Shown: positions 22,363-34,077, numbered from the stretch's first letter. The stretch is 64,000 nt of DNA from Pollenia angustigena (GCA_930367215.1 OV884060.1:212105253-212169252); one strand, 5' to 3'. Notes: generated by a model from the sequence alone, not told the origin. Made by a program: numbers and translations.

Positions 22363-23696
22363 CAGTAAAAACTTCGCCTACAAAATAATGTGTTGAGTAA
22401 TCAGTAAAACATAAAAGCACTACTTACAATTCTACTGAAAGAACCAATGAATTTTACAAGGAATGTCCCAAAATGAACGCATTTAAAAGTAAGTAAAAGG
22501 CCCGGATTTTTATGCAAATGCATATTTGTTCTCGTTAGTCGGAGATTACCTTATACAAAATATCTTTGCGAATCAAGAAATTTGCAGTAAAATGGCATCG
22601 ATTCGTTAGTGCATATTTTTGCATATTTTGCTTTAAATGCATATTTTTGCATATATTGCTGATATTGCATATTTTTGCTACATATTTTGAAAAAAAAAAC
22701 TGTTTAAATTTCTATATTTTGCCTTGCACCCATCCGCAGAAGAGATAAAAGACAACTTCGATGATTTTTATTTATTGATTTCTTATGGGAAAAATATTTT
22801 GTAAAGCACCTTCGCGTTTTGCCGCATATAAATAGAATTATCCGGATTAATGTCTTACTATTCAGCCTATAACAACCAGATGGGGGACGTGGTTGAAAGC
22901 AATTATGTATTATGCTGGAAAACTTTGCCAATTCAAAGATCTGGTAAAAGGATTCAACTTCACCATTAACTTCAAGTTAATTGATATTGGCATAAATAAG
23001 ATGTATTTTGTGGACGGTAGCTTAAGTTAACAAATTCGTAGAAAGATTGATAAATTTAATGATTTAAATTTATTGTTTAAAATCCTTAACTGCTTGCATA
23101 TTTAATTTAAATTGTTTCCGAAAACAGCGTAGTGAAAATGAATATACCACAAAGGAACTACCAATATTTAATCATGCACCTATCACTTCCGTTGTATTTT
23201 GTTTTGAAAAACAGGCAAGGCAGTAAAAAAAAAAAAAAGTTTTCTTAAGTTGAATATGGTTTGACAATTATGATTAACATGTATTTGCACAGATGCTCAA
23301 GCCAGCTTATGCATATTATAGTTGGGCCTTTACTTTATTTTAACTTCTACTTTTGTGGTTTTTGTGCCTTACTTACGTTTATGAGACTGAACTATAACGT
23401 TCTTCACACTATTTTTGTTTTTTTATCACTAATAAAAAAATTTAAGATAATTTTAACTGCATATTTTTCAAATTTTTAGCAAATATATTTCTATTTTAAG
23501 TGCATTTTTTATGCGCATAAAACAAGATTTTAACTGCATAAATGTCCGGGCCCTGGTCATTACTTTTTTTACCTGCAAACATCTAAAAAAAAATAGTTAT
23601 GGAAGTTGCTATAGAAGTAGTTATTGAAGAAAGCTACTTAATAATGAGTGAAAGAAGCATTTAATTTTGAAAAAGTAAGCGAAGTTTTTACTGGGT
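22363..23696. mobile_element. CCCAG[TC]AAAAAC element, copy 1, with nested insert
   Basis: Left end CCCAGTAAAAACTTCGC; right end GCGAAGTTTTTACTGGG, a 17-bp inverted repeat. A GCAT-rich element (about 22508-23553) is inserted inside it. No transposase seen. Confidence 0.75.
22508..23553. mobile_element. GCATATTT-rich MITE nested in the CCCAG element
   Basis: Left end GGCCCGGATTTTTATGC; right end GCATAAATGTCCGGGCCCTG. Subterminal GCATATTTTTGCATATTT blocks resemble the hAT-type MITE at 53780. The first two bases of the left terminus appear mutated and no clean target duplication is visible. Confidence 0.6.
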
Positions 23697-23732
23697 AATA
23701 AATTCTATTAAAGTGTCATCTTATTAACTTAC

Positions 23733-23899
23733 CTTTTGCAGTTTATAAATTGTGGTCTCTCCCTGTACCGACAAGTCCTGTATGCGTAGTGTATAATTAT
23801 CTGGCAAATGAGTGGGCAGATCCCAACTTACATTGAGGGAATACAGATGTTGATCAATAACGTTTTGTTCGATTTGGAGATTTTGAGGAGCTTCAGGTG
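23733..23899 (-). CDS. receptor exon: start of the membrane-proximal FnIII domain
   Basis: The acceptor AAAG precedes 23899 and the donor GTAAGTTA follows 23733. Two bases complete a split Ala codon and 55 codons follow: PEAPQNLQIEQN, then LYSLNVSWDLPTHLPDNYTL, then ETTIYKLQK. The APxxPxNL start and the VSW block are the A and B strands of a fibronectin type III domain. DNYTLRIQ is the C strand. It continues in phase 0 into 7883-8018. The 5' intron, to 31374, is about 7.5 kb. Extracellular ligand-binding or structural role inferred from the fold. Confidence 0.88.
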
Positions 23900-24102
23900 C
23901 TTTAAAACGAAAGTGTTTTTTTTTTAATAAATATTTTTAATATAATTAATAAATTATTAAAAGCGTGTGTACATTTAACAATTAACAGACGAAATTTGTG
24001 AACTATTTTTTTTTCTTTCTAAATTAATTTTTTATTGATTAACCAACTTTTTTTCTAAAAAAAAAAACGTTATAAAATAAAAAAAACACTGGACACAATA
24101 GG

Positions 24103-24323
24103 TTCGATTGTATTACCAACAGCTAGTAAAGCCCTATTCTCAGTTTGGAGATTTTGTTGACAAGTTTTTCATGGGCCTCCTAAAATTCTGACAATCGGTG
24201 GGCCCTCATAAAAAGGTGTCATCAGTTTTTGGCTAACAGCTTTTTTTGAGGCCCATAAAAATGTTTCACCAAAATCGCCAAACTGAGTATAGCGTTTCAC
24301 TACGCGTTGGTAATACAATCAAA
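24103..24323. mobile_element. MITE with ATTGTATTACCAAC ends
   Basis: TTCGATTGTATTACCAAC at the left and GTTGGTAATACAATCAAA at the right are inverted. The repeat continues inward (CTCAGTTTGG against CCAAACTGAG). About 220 bp. The flanks are too simple to call a target duplication. Confidence 0.8.
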
Positions 24324-24785
24324 TATACATATACGCTATCGGATCAGTGTGCTTTTGGCACTGTGATGTTTGTTAAGGTAAACGTTATGTAAAATCAAAT
24401 ATTTGTTAAGTGTGACCATGGCTATTATCAATTTAAATATCAGTATGAGTTCATACGGCTCATGTCTTATTGATAAGATTCTTCCTTTTTTTTCTTTAAA
24501 CATGAATTGGCGTTCAAATGATTCATGTCATGTTGACGACATGTTTTTATTTTGTATAGTCGTGCGTATACATGTGTGCTTTTTTGATATTGAAAACAAT
24601 AACAAAATTAAACAACGAATGAAGAAGCAAAACGTAAAGACAGTATGTACATGCATCTGTGTACTCGTTTCTTTTCCCCTCGTCCCTCTCGCCTATAAAG
24701 TAGCACTCATGTCAATAAGACATGAGCCGTATGAACACAGACTCATTAAAAGCTTAAAAAAAATGCAAAAAATAGTAGTTTAGAG

Positions 24786-24981
24786 CAGCGTTTAAAAAAC
24801 TGCAGTCAAAGAAGAAAAACTGTCATTTATTCCACTTCTTCAAAAAAAAAAAAAAAAACTTCTGTGATTCATTAAATGTAAACAGTTGCTGTCAAACGAA
24901 CTGAAAAAGCGACAAGTTGTACAATAATTTTCGGTTTTTGTGTGACAGTTTTTGGTTTCGACTGCAGTGTTTTAAACGCTG
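24786..24981. mobile_element. ACTGCAG MITE, copy 2 (hAT-like)
   Basis: Ends CAGCGTTTAAAAAACTGCAG and CTGCAGTGTTTTAAACGCTG. The flanking octamers GTTTAGAG and GTTTAGGT agree at six of eight bases, consistent with a mutated 8-bp hAT-type duplication. Confidence 0.75.
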
Positions 24982-25159
24982 GTTTAGGTACAAATTCTCA
25001 TTTTGTATTTGAATATAAAATTAGATTATTTTTTTTCATGCAAATAAACACTTTTCAGGTAAATTTCGGAAGAATAAGAGTTAAATAAATGTTTACTTAC
25101 TGAGAGTTAAATAAATACAAAAGTATGGGACAAAAACAAAAGGCTCAACCATAATATGC

Positions 25160-26310
25160 ATAGTAGACTGTGGTCGCATCTTGTATGGGATTTTTTTTTT
25201 TTTTAATTTAATTGTTTGCGCTGCTTAAAATATGAGGTTTGGTGTAAGAAATCATGATCTAATTTTTCAGGTCAATCCGACGGTGCCTAGCCGTGCCGGG
25301 TGGGGCCCAAAGTTCCCCATATTATAAAAAAGCATATTTTCTATCAGATCTTTATAGTTATACTAGTTGAAAAGCCGAAAACTTTTGATTTTATGTATTC
25401 ACAAAAGATGTGGCGGTTCAATAAAATTCTTAAATTAATTAAAATTTTTCGTCTTTTGTGAATACATAAAATCAAAAGTTGTTAACAGATTTTAATCATT
25501 TATAGCTTGTTTTGTCTGCAATGTTGTTTTTTCTATGTCTGCATACAATTAGAAGCATAGCTAATTTTTTACGAATTTTTAAAAACAAAAATTCCGAAAT
25601 TTTAATAAAAAAATTATTTTTTTCCCAGAAAAAAAAAATTATGTTTCTAAAACGACTGCGCATATAAGAAAAACGTTTTACCTTTCTTAAAGTAAATTTT
25701 ATTGCGGAATTTCGGTTTTTTTAAGTTTTTCAATAAACTAAAGCGTTTTTGAGTTACGCGAACATATGTTGTGCAACCTCCTTAATTTTCGAAATAACGG
25801 TATATCTCGAAAACCAAACCCAACATAAAGAAAAAAGTTTTAACTTTCTTAAAGTAAATTTAATTGCGTAATTTCGGTTTTTTTTAGTTTTTCAATAAGC
25901 TAAAGCGTTTTTCAGTTGCGCGAACATATGCTTATCTATTTATACAATATATAATTTCTTAGTATGTCAGGATGTTTGCATGTATGTCCTATTCTTTCCG
26001 CAACTTTCTGAAGCCATCTGATGACACAGGAAGCTGAAATTTGGCACACTTGAAGTACTTTCTCTGCGGAAGATCGTAACGAAGCCATATTTTTGATTTT
26101 CGGCTTTTCAACTAGTATAACTATAAAGATCTGATAGAAAAGAAGTTTTTTTTTATAATATGGGGAACTGTGGGCCCCACCCGGCACGGCTAGGCACAGT
26201 CGGATTGACCTGAAAAATTAGATCATGATTTCTTACACCAAACCTCATATTTTAAGCAGCGCAAATAATTAAATTAAAAAAAAAAAAAATTGCGACCAGT
26301 CTAATGCATA
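25160..26310. mobile_element. foldback element with arms of about 220 bp and an internal duplication
   Basis: The left arm (TGCGCTGCTTAAAATATGAG, TCAGGTCAATCCGAC, GCCGTGCCGGGTGGG) is mirrored at 26090-26300. Inside, a hairpin around TTTGATTTTATGTATTCAC (25383-25482) and two direct copies of a block of about 100 bp (TTTCTTAAAGTAAATTT, AAAGCGTTTTT, CGCGAACATATG) lie at about 25668 and 25838. A relative of that block occurs near 37205-37280. Confidence 0.8.
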
Positions 26311-26960
26311 TTCTTGCTTAACCTACTGTCAAAAATTAACAAAAAGTCTCACAAATGTATTAAAGAAAACAAAATAACAAAACATTTGATTCCGTACGGA
26401 ATGTGCGATTAGATTCGCACCTTGCTTAAGCAAATGACAGTTTCATTAAACTTAGCAAAAAGTTTCCTTAAGTTCAATATGGTTTGCCTCATATAATTAC
26501 ATGTATTCACTCATTCGCTTAAGCCAACTTAAGCACATTGTGGTTAGGCCTTAAATTGTTTACCACAAAGGAAAACGTCAGATTTTATTTTATATTGTTG
26601 TGTAGAATCAAATAAATAGATTTGTTCCTGCTATCAATATAGGGATTCAATTGTTATCAAAAAGCGTTCCGTACCCAAAAATTTATGCTTTTTGGTAACA
26701 ACGGGAGCCCGCGATATTCCTATTTTCAGTAAGGGAACAGACCGAATACTTTACTCTTATATGTTGGCAGAAGAAAAAAGTTCTCACAAAACCGATCTAA
26801 TTAACACAATTTTCAAATAGGAAATGTTGTTTTGGTAAGCTTTGATCCCAATTTTGTGTTTATTAACAATCCTATTATTTGTGGCTTAAGAAATTGAAAA
26901 CGAACATAAACACATACATAATTTCATTTTATTTTGAAAACTTGCGATCGTGTTTTAACG
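26311..26960. other. intronic DNA, old repeat traces
   Basis: CTTAAGTTCAATATGG near 26471 and AAGCACATTGTGGTTAGGCC near 26532 resemble a patch at 23246-23325, so an old dispersed repeat is likely. No genes. Confidence 0.35.
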
Positions 26961-26964
26961 CAAC

Positions 26965-27075
26965 GACGAAGCCCATTTTCAATTTAATGGCTTCGTCAAA
27001 ATGGCAAATGGAAAAATCCCAAATATTTTCCAGCGGCATTACACCCTCTTAAGTGTACAATTTGGTGTGGGATAT
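26965..27075 (+). pseudogene. DD41D-type transposase relic
   Basis: The plus-strand frame reads DEAHFQFNGFVKMANGKIPN and, further on, QFGVGY. This matches the DEAHF(H/W)LNGFV..NCRIW...VTVWCG region of the other DD41D copies in this window. Only the region around the first catalytic Asp remains. Confidence 0.55.
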
Positions 27076-27106
27076 AATTCGAAAAAATTAATATTAGTCT
27101 ATACTA

Positions 27107-27822
27107 CAGTGATAGAAAAATGCATCTTGATATTGATGATGCCCTAACATAAGAATTGTGACATCAATGTAACTACAAATGGCATCAATGATGCAAAAAG
27201 TAACATCAATCCTATGCCTTACGTATTCGCACAATTTTGTCATTTTTTTCTTGTAATCTACTTTATGACTATAGTGACATCAATTCGATGCCACATTTTG
27301 TATATTATTAACATTATTTTCATGATTACAATGTATTATAAGAAGTAAAAATTCCTATTTTCTATTTTTTTAAATTATTTAGTAAAATAGATCAAATGTT
27401 TAAAGTAGCATAATTACGAAAACCTTATGGGGCATGGTGCTGGTGTCTTATTATTGAGAGTTCTGCTGTTAACAAAGTTCGTAATTCAACAAACGTGAAA
27501 CAAACATATGTAACGGGTAACTAAATAATAATATTCTCTCACTTTGACTTAAGTCAATTATAATAGCTTTGACTTATTGACAAACTGTCATTAAATTGAT
27601 GTTACTGTGTCATCGCCCTGAAGACATGTTCGTCATTTCTGTGATGCCGATGTGTCATCCCATTGATGACATAATTTTATTTTGACCCTGATGACACTTT
27701 GGCCAAGTGATGTTAAGGTTGACATCACCATGATGAAAAGTGTCCTGAGGTGAAAAACGAAGACACTTGTCATAGTACTGATGTCAAAATAAATCAGCGT
27801 TATGACGCCTTTTCTATCAGTG
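27107..27822. mobile_element. TA-flanked MITE with CATCA-rich interior
   Basis: The ends CAGTGATAGAAAAATGC and GCCTTTTCTATCAGTG are inverted and flanked by TA on both sides, as expected for Tc1/mariner-type elements. The interior has many GACATCA, GATGCC and TGATGTC words in both orientations. No transposase. Confidence 0.7.
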
Positions 27823-27879
27823 TATATTGAGTATGGAGTCGGTAAAGTAATTACTAAAATTTTATGACACTCTGTAGAT

Positions 27880-28270
27880 AAAAGTGCAAAACAAATAGTA
27901 GAGCTGTTACGAGACATTTTCTGTTCACGTATTTACCCCAGTGGTGAATAATTTTTTCTTCGTCATTTTTTCTCTTTTTAAGGATTTGGGACCATGAAGA
28001 ACTCCCAGGACAAACAATTTTTTGAGGTAATTCAAAGGGGGAAAAATCGTAAACAAATTTTTGTGAATATACTTTTTTATAGTAGAGCTGTTACGGGACT
28101 TTTTCGGTTAACGTGTTTACCCATGTAGTGAATAATTTATTTCTCGTAATTTTCATTTTCATCATGAAAATTTTTTTTTTTTTTGGGGTTATTCAAAAGG
28201 AGAAAAAAACGTTGAAAAATGTAAATGGCAAAAAATTCCCCTTATCGTGAATAGTTTTTTCCCTTGTAAT
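27880..28270. repeat. tandem duplication of about 190 bp
   Basis: AGTAGAGCTGTTACGAGAC near 27896 and AGTAGAGCTGTTACGGGAC near 28081 start two diverged copies. Both continue with GTTTACCC and GTGAATAATTT. Confidence 0.7.
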
Positions 28271-28527
28271 TTTTTCACTTTTTCCTTTGATTTCCTCACT
28301 TTATTTTTGCTGGCGAACAGAACGTGTAGATATGTAAGTAGTTCTGCTTATAATTCGAATATTAAGGGCAAGATAATAAGGCACAAACTGATACATGGGC
28401 CAAAAATATGCAAAATAACTAGACGATTGCTTGCGGATTTGAAAAGCTTTCGAAGGACGTGGTGGCAGAATTTTGGAAATTATTTTACTACATGAAAGTT
28501 AAAAAGTGCAACAAACTAACTAAGAAT

Positions 28528-29406
28528 GGGTGATTTTTTAAGAGCTATAAGAAAGTTTAAAAGAAAAAACACATAAAATTCAGAAAAAGTCATGAAATTT
28601 TTATTTGAATTTTTTTTGTTTGAAGATTATGTCAGGCAAATGTTGACCGTGACTGCGCCTCAAATGGTCCATCCGCTTAGTCCAATTTTACCTTACTCTT
28701 TCCAACATTTCGGCCGGTATCTCATGGATAAATGCTTCAATGTTGTCTTCCAATGCGTCAATTGAAGCGGGCATTTAACATAGCCCCACAAAAAATAGTC
28801 TAAAGGCGTTAAATCGCACGATCTAGGCGGCCAATTGACCGGTCCCGAACGTGAAATAATATGTTCACCGAACTCGCCTCTCAATAAGTCCATTGTTAAG
28901 CGGGCTGTGTGGCACCGTCTTGTTGAAACCACATGTCATGCAAGTCAAGCTCTTGCATTTTGGGCAAAAAAAGTTGGATATCCTCTCGCGGTAGCGCTCA
29001 CCATTCACAGTTACGTTACGATTCGCATCATCTTTGAAGTACGGTCCAATGATGCCACCAGCCCATAAACCACACCAAACTGTGACTTTTTCTGGATGCA
29101 TTGGTAGCTCTTGCAATGCTTCTGGCTGATCTTTACTCCAAAATCGACAATTCAGCTTATCAACGTACCCATTGAGCCAAAAATGAGCTTCGTCGCTGAA
29201 CACAAGAAGCGCGCGATGAACTTTCTTAACAGAGCACGCATTTTGATAATAAAATTCAATAATTTGCAAGCGTTGTTCGTTTGTAAGACGACTAATGGTT
29301 AAATTATAGACCAAACTGAAGATGCTTGACAGTGAAACAAAACACGAAACGTGCGTCAGCTGTTTAAACCAGTGTTGCCAAAAATATAATAGCTAAAAAA
29401 TCACCC
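28528..29406 (-). mobile_element. DD41D mariner-type element, deleted copy
   Basis: The ends GGGTGATTTTTTAAGAGC and GCTAAAAAATCACCC are inverted. The enclosed transposase is interrupted (see 28693-29314). The size, 879 bp, is short of the roughly 1.2-1.3 kb I expect for the family. No clear TA duplication at the edges. Confidence 0.75.
28693..29314 (-). pseudogene. DD41D transposase, deleted and frameshifted
   Basis: The minus strand starts with LTNEQRLQIIEFYYQNACSV and jumps from HRALL directly to VFSDEAHFWLNGYVDKLNC, so most of the DNA-binding region is deleted. It continues through HPEKVTVWCGL and GGIIGPYF. At FQQDGA (near 28920) a frameshift breaks the frame. The rest, VNWPPRSCDLTPLDYFLWGY, is in another frame. 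Two of three catalytic Asp regions are readable in frame pieces, but no active protein is possible. Confidence 0.85.
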
Positions 29407-30048
29407 GATATTTTGTTTTGTTTTTTAAGTTTTCTTGATTTTTAATTTGTTTAAACTTTCTTCTTTTTACATTCACTGAAAACTGATAGCATGAAAAATT
29501 TTTCATGGGAACCATAATTTCACTTGTTGTAGTTGTTTCTTTGGCCAGAGTGATACATTTATGAATGTTATTTTTGTCAAGCTAATAGGGCCCAAATTTC
29601 TTCAATGTAAATAAAATTCAATTTTTAATTACAATATTTTGTACCCGACGTTTCATCGATTGTTTGTCGACTTCTTCAAGGGATTGCAATATGAAATTTA
29701 ATCACATTAAAAAGTTTTAGATGTACTCAGGAGCATACAAATATAAAACATAATTTTAATATTTAAATGCATATTACTTTAAACTTTAATCACAGCTCAA
29801 GTAATGGCAACAATATGCAGTCAAAGCCCGGTTTAACGAATGATATAATGTTCAGAGCTTTCGTTATACCGAGATATTCGTTATATCGATCAGTAGGTTT
29901 TTACCTTAAAATTTTATAAAAACGGTGGTACACAATTTGAAAACCTTAAAATTAAATTTATAATTTGATGTCGATATAAAACTTTAATTGATATTTTCAT
30001 GTTTATTTAAGAATTTTTTTATTTCTAATATGTAATTTCATTAAAAAT

Positions 30049-30166
30049 TTTAACTGCCGTATTCATAAAAAATAAAACAAGTTTGAAATGTGTTTTAAGG
30101 CACAATTTCCATACAATTTTTTCTTAAAATACATTTTAATTTTTTATGAATACGGCAGTTATAATT
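30049..30166. repeat. 118-bp perfect-arm hairpin
   Basis: AACTGCCGTATTCATAAAAA pairs with TTTTTATGAATACGGCAGTT. The arms continue inward imperfectly (AAAACAAGTTTGAAATGTGT region). Non-coding MITE-type palindrome. Confidence 0.8.
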
Positions 30167-30596
30167 TTGTACTGATTCACTATTGACACAGTCACCAGTA
30201 CTAGTGACTTATTATACCCCAGGCAATGCTATTTACAATTGACATTTAACATGTGCGTGTCATTGGAAATCTACTACTGACTAGGTACTGAATAGGTAGT
30301 TCCTTTGGAAACATATGTAGACATTGGAACCAGAGAATCGCTAGTACATTTTAGTAAAAGTTGTCTACACTTTTTGTAAGAATACGAAATCATAACAATC
30401 TTTTTTTTATTATTTCTTCAATTTTTATAGGAATTGTACTTCTCAGTTGTTATTGATAAAATCTTTTTCGTATTAAAGCCAAATAAAGTGGCAAATGTAA
30501 TGTAGTGTAGACACATCGTTGACAATGTCACCAATATAGTCGACAAAACTGGTGACTTGGAGACACATGTACCCAGGTTTCCTTCAGAGTAGGTTT
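30167..30596 (+). repeat. dispersed repeat of about 430 bp, copy 1 (CACCAGT family)
   Basis: Contains CACAGTCACCAGTACTAGTG near the left end and GTCGACAAAACTGGTGACTT near the right, a weak terminal inversion. The whole unit recurs in reverse orientation at 58374-58810. Confidence 0.8.
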
Positions 30597-31373
30597 ATTA
30601 TTACACTTCATTTACTATTAATTTCTTAAGAAATCTGTTATTTTTGTCCCATTGTTTGTAATTTTTAAATTTTCCACAATTTTATGTTCGTTCTTTTTTA
30701 AGGTGCATATTAAACATTTTGGTATTCCATACTTTTGGGATATTACTGAAAGATTATTTTTCGATTTGACATCTCGGTTTCACAATTAACTAAACAAAAT
30801 TATTGAAACTTTAACGAAAATGGCAACGCATCACACGTGTTCCTTCAATACAAAGCAAAGAAGCCAAAAATACACACGAACATCTAACGGTACTGTAACG
30901 ATTTTTTTATTAGCTTTGTTATATAAGGTATTCAATGTAAAAATTTGGCCATTCGTTATATGGGATATTCGTATTCGTTTTACCGGGCTTTGACTGTATA
31001 TTGTGATTCACGATAGGGGTGATTATTTTATGGGACGGTGATTTTAATTGGAAGCTGCGTTCGCGGATTTAATCGATCACGATTTTTTAAAATTTTTTTT
31101 TGGAGAATTTTCAAAAGAACTTAAAGAACATAAATAAATTGAGTCGAAAAGAAATTTGAGTGATAGCTGAAAAACGTAATGGAATTATTTTTCAACTTCC
31201 TATACACGTTGTAACTGATTTTATGTAAGTTTTCAGGAGCAAAAAAAAAAAAAAAAAAACTAAAACTTTGTTCAATATCATATTACTATTCGTATTACAT
31301 CCTATTCAAATACGCAAATTAAATTTTTATAGTATTATGGTAAAGATCGAATTTAAAATGTTCAATAACTTAC

Positions 31374-31542
31374 CACAAATATTGAAATTATAATTATGCC
31401 ATTCAACACATGAAGGCACCGTAAATGTTTTCCAAAGTAATTCACTTTCACGCATGCTCTTTGTATTACTGGCCCTTATGCCAACTTTGTACACCGATGA
31501 AAAGGTTAAATTTTCCAATTGATGTTTGAATAGTTGACGTGG
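31374..31542 (-). CDS. receptor exon: end of an FnIII domain and inter-domain linker
   Basis: The acceptor TTTTAG precedes 31542 and the donor GTAAGTTA follows 31374. In phase 0 it gives 56 codons plus one base: PRQLFKHQLENL, then SSVYKVGIRASNTKSM, then LLWKTFTVPSCVEW and YNFNIC. LxxLxxxxxYxVxIRAxN is the E-F strand signature of a fibronectin type III domain. The two Cys in PSC and NIC may form a disulfide at the domain junction. The split codon joins 23733-23899 as Ala. No 5' exon is visible, so the upstream intron exceeds 32 kb or leaves the window. Confidence 0.88.
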
Positions 31543-31647
31543 CTAAAAAAAAAAAAAATTAAATTAAATGGATGAAATAATAAGTACATTAGTTTAAGTT
31601 TAAATTAAATACACCTAGTGATGGTAAACTATCGATAGCGTCAACAA

Positions 31648-31650
31648 TCG

Positions 31651-31690
<40 letters not shown>
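31648..31690. repeat. (AT)n microsatellite
   Basis: An AT dinucleotide run directly abuts the left end of the 31695 element. A shorter AT run abuts its right end at 33842. Confidence 0.95.
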
Positions 31691-31694
<4 letters not shown>

Positions 31695-33841
31695 GGGTAT
31701 TCATTTAATCGACCTTTTGCTTCAATCGGTTAATCGCTCGATTAATTAACCGAGGTTTTGATTTAATCGGTTAATAATCGGTTAATTTTGTTTTTGATCG
31801 GTTAACCGATTAATAAAGTTTTTTATAAATTAAGTAATTTCAATATATAAAAATGCATTAATTGCTTATTATTTGGAGTTTATAAGTAAAAAAAAAACAA
31901 TAACATACCAATCATAACAATTCTTGAACTAAAACGAACAATTCATAAATATGTAATATGCATTTTTCAATTAATGCGCAAAGTGTGCTATCAAGTCATA
32001 TCGTCATAATATCCTAAAAAAATAAACTGAAAAATATTTAAATTTGTTTAAAATAAATATTGTTGTGTTTTAAACCAGGGACCCGAAATAACTGTTAATA
32101 TTTTTTAAATAGCCAATAGGTTATGGAAAAAATAACTGAAAAAAAATTGGTCTTGTAATAATAATTATAAATTACCCAGAAAATTATAGGTCTGCCATTA
32201 ACATTATAAAAGATTATTATTTTTTTTGGTCTTTGATAACCGTTATGAAAGATTATTAATTTTTTTGGTGTTTGATAACCGTTATGAAAGATTATTAATT
32301 TTTTTGGTCTTTGGTAACAATTATGAAAGATTTTTATTCTTATGGGTCTTCTATAACCATTATAAAAAAATTTTTATTTTTTCTGTCTTCTATAACTACG
32401 CTACAGTTCGCAAACTCCAAATAATATTTTCATAAAACTAGTGTGAAATTCGATATGGAAGACCGAAAAAAAATTAAAATCTTTTGAAATGGTTATGGAA
32501 GCCAAAAAAAAAAAAAAACAAAAACCAACTATAACGGTTATCAAAGACCAAAAAAATATTGGTTTTTTGTAACAATTATTCAGAGAGCAAGTTTTAAAAA
32601 TTCGTGATAAATTATTATTTCAGGATTTTTTCAAATATTGGTTATAACTGTTATGTCCCTGTTTTAAACAAAATAAAAATTGTAATGCTGTGTTCATTGA
32701 TTCTTCATAACTGCATAGTAGAAATCTATATTATAAGCGGTAGCTTACAACAGTCATATCGTTGGCTAAATATGCAAACCTGCTAACTCACTTTCAGCAC
32801 ATTTTACAGGAGAGACAAAAAACTGTTTATTTTTCCTATTTGAAGCTTGATAGAAAATTTAAATTACAGTCAGCTTTACACACTTCAAGACTTTAATAGA
32901 AGAAAAACTACATGCTGGTTGACGAGACGGATCTTTCTCTACCACACGGCATCAAAATCTCAATTTAAATAAAAAGTGGTTTGCATATTTAGCCGACGAT
33001 ATATATTTCCTGTAATTATTTTAAGACATAAGACTTAATGACTACCTTGTGAAACCCCCAAATATTTACATATGTATACAAAAATAAACTGAGATAATTT
33101 TATTAGTTATTTCAATAGTTAAAGGACATCTTATACAATAATCATTTAGCAAAATAATTTGGTTTAAATGTTTACGATTAAAGCGATTCTTTTCTTTAGT
33201 TTTGACAAAAGTTGACTTGGAAACAATTCTATCACTTATCGTAGATGAATATCTAATATCTCAGTACTTTTCCAGGATTTTTCTTAACTAATCTAATACT
33301 CCATTATGCCATTAGATTTTTAAAAATTGTTAACACTACTAATTGTTTCGGTTAATTTTGTTAAAAGACTGATATGAGAAGATATGATAAAAAACAAATA
33401 ACTAAACACAAATATATAAAAAGTACGTGAAACAAAAAAAAAAGGTATTGGCAATCATATATTTAACCCATTTTTCGCCACATTCCTGTTCATCGATGAA
33501 GAAGATAAAAAAACATTGAAAAACAATGTAATTTAAGTCATTGGTCGGCGGAAAATGGGTTAAAATGAAAATCACTGAACACCTGCTTTGTTTGTATGAG
33601 AAAATATTTTCTAAACAAATACATTTTGTATATGACACAAAACAAATAATTAAAAACACACAAAAAATATGTTATAATACTACAAAATATTGTTAATTTT
33701 GTTACTTCGGTTAATCGGTTTATCGACTGAAATTAACCGGTTTAATCGTTAATCGAAAAAAGCCAATTTGAAATTAACCGATCAGTTAATCGGGTAGTAA
33801 TTAATCGGTTAACCGGTTGACGGTTAACCGAATGAATACCC
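31695..33841. mobile_element. inverted-repeat transposon with TTAATCGG subterminal repeats
   Basis: Ends GGGTATTCATTTAATCG and CGAATGAATACCC are inverted. The first and last 120-130 bp are filled with AATCGGTTAA and AACCGATTAA words in both orientations. It lies inside AT-dinucleotide DNA, probably its target. It carries a nested hAT-type MITE (32076-32661) and, at 33035-33062, a terminus related to the 7100 MITE. No transposase recognised. Confidence 0.75.
32076..32661. mobile_element. hAT-type MITE with 39-bp minisatellite, copy 1
   Basis: Starts CAGGGACCCGAAATAACTG and ends CAGTT-like CTGTTATGTCCCTG, flanked on both sides by the exact octamer TTTTAAAC (32068-32075 and 32662-32669). The interior holds about five direct 39-bp units around GATAACCGTTATGAAAGATT and then a diverged inverted block. 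The apparent 69-residue open frame here is only the translated minisatellite. Confidence 0.9.
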
Positions 33842-34077
33842 ATATATATATATCTATAGTCCATTGCCAACTTTCGATAACATCGATATTACAATCTATT
33901 TGGGTAATTCCATGTCAAATCAACCAAGAGTGGGGCACGACCCACAGTGCTTTGGCCCATAGACATAAATCAAAAAAAAAAACAAGTCTTATATTGTGCT
34001 TAAAAATGTACAGATCGATAGATAACAAAATAATTAAAATGAATTTTGAAGAATTTTTAAGATTTAACTCTTTTTGG
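33842..34077. other. start of a calyptrate-type dispersed repeat
   Basis: GGGTAATTCCATGTCAAATC with GGGGCACGACCCACAGTGC near 33931. A near-inverse block, ACAAAGCACTGTGCGACCCC, occurs at 36376-36395, so 33900-36400 might be one large element. Weak. Confidence 0.35.

Larger units (their letters stand above)
29818..30996. mobile_element. pogo/Tigger-like non-autonomous element with two inserts
   Basis: Ends CAGTCAAAGCCCGGTTTAAC and TACCGGGCTTTGACTG are inverted and followed by TA on the right. Subterminal blocks TTCGTTATA repeat near both ends. A foldback (30049-30166) and a dispersed repeat (30167-30596) sit inside. The 61108 element has related ends. Confidence 0.7.

Noticed and set aside
24403..24783. 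126-codon frame with some ordinary-looking residues (CTCICVLVSFPLVPLAYK)
   Set aside because: Contains an inverted pair (CATACGGCTCATGTCTTATTG against CAATAAGACATGAGCCGTATG), so it is probably part of a palindromic repeat; no homology recognised.
2733..31542. Naming the receptor gene torso
   Set aside because: FnIII number, junction cysteines and transmembrane position fit, but the kinase domain is outside the window and I cannot align it, so no symbol was assigned.
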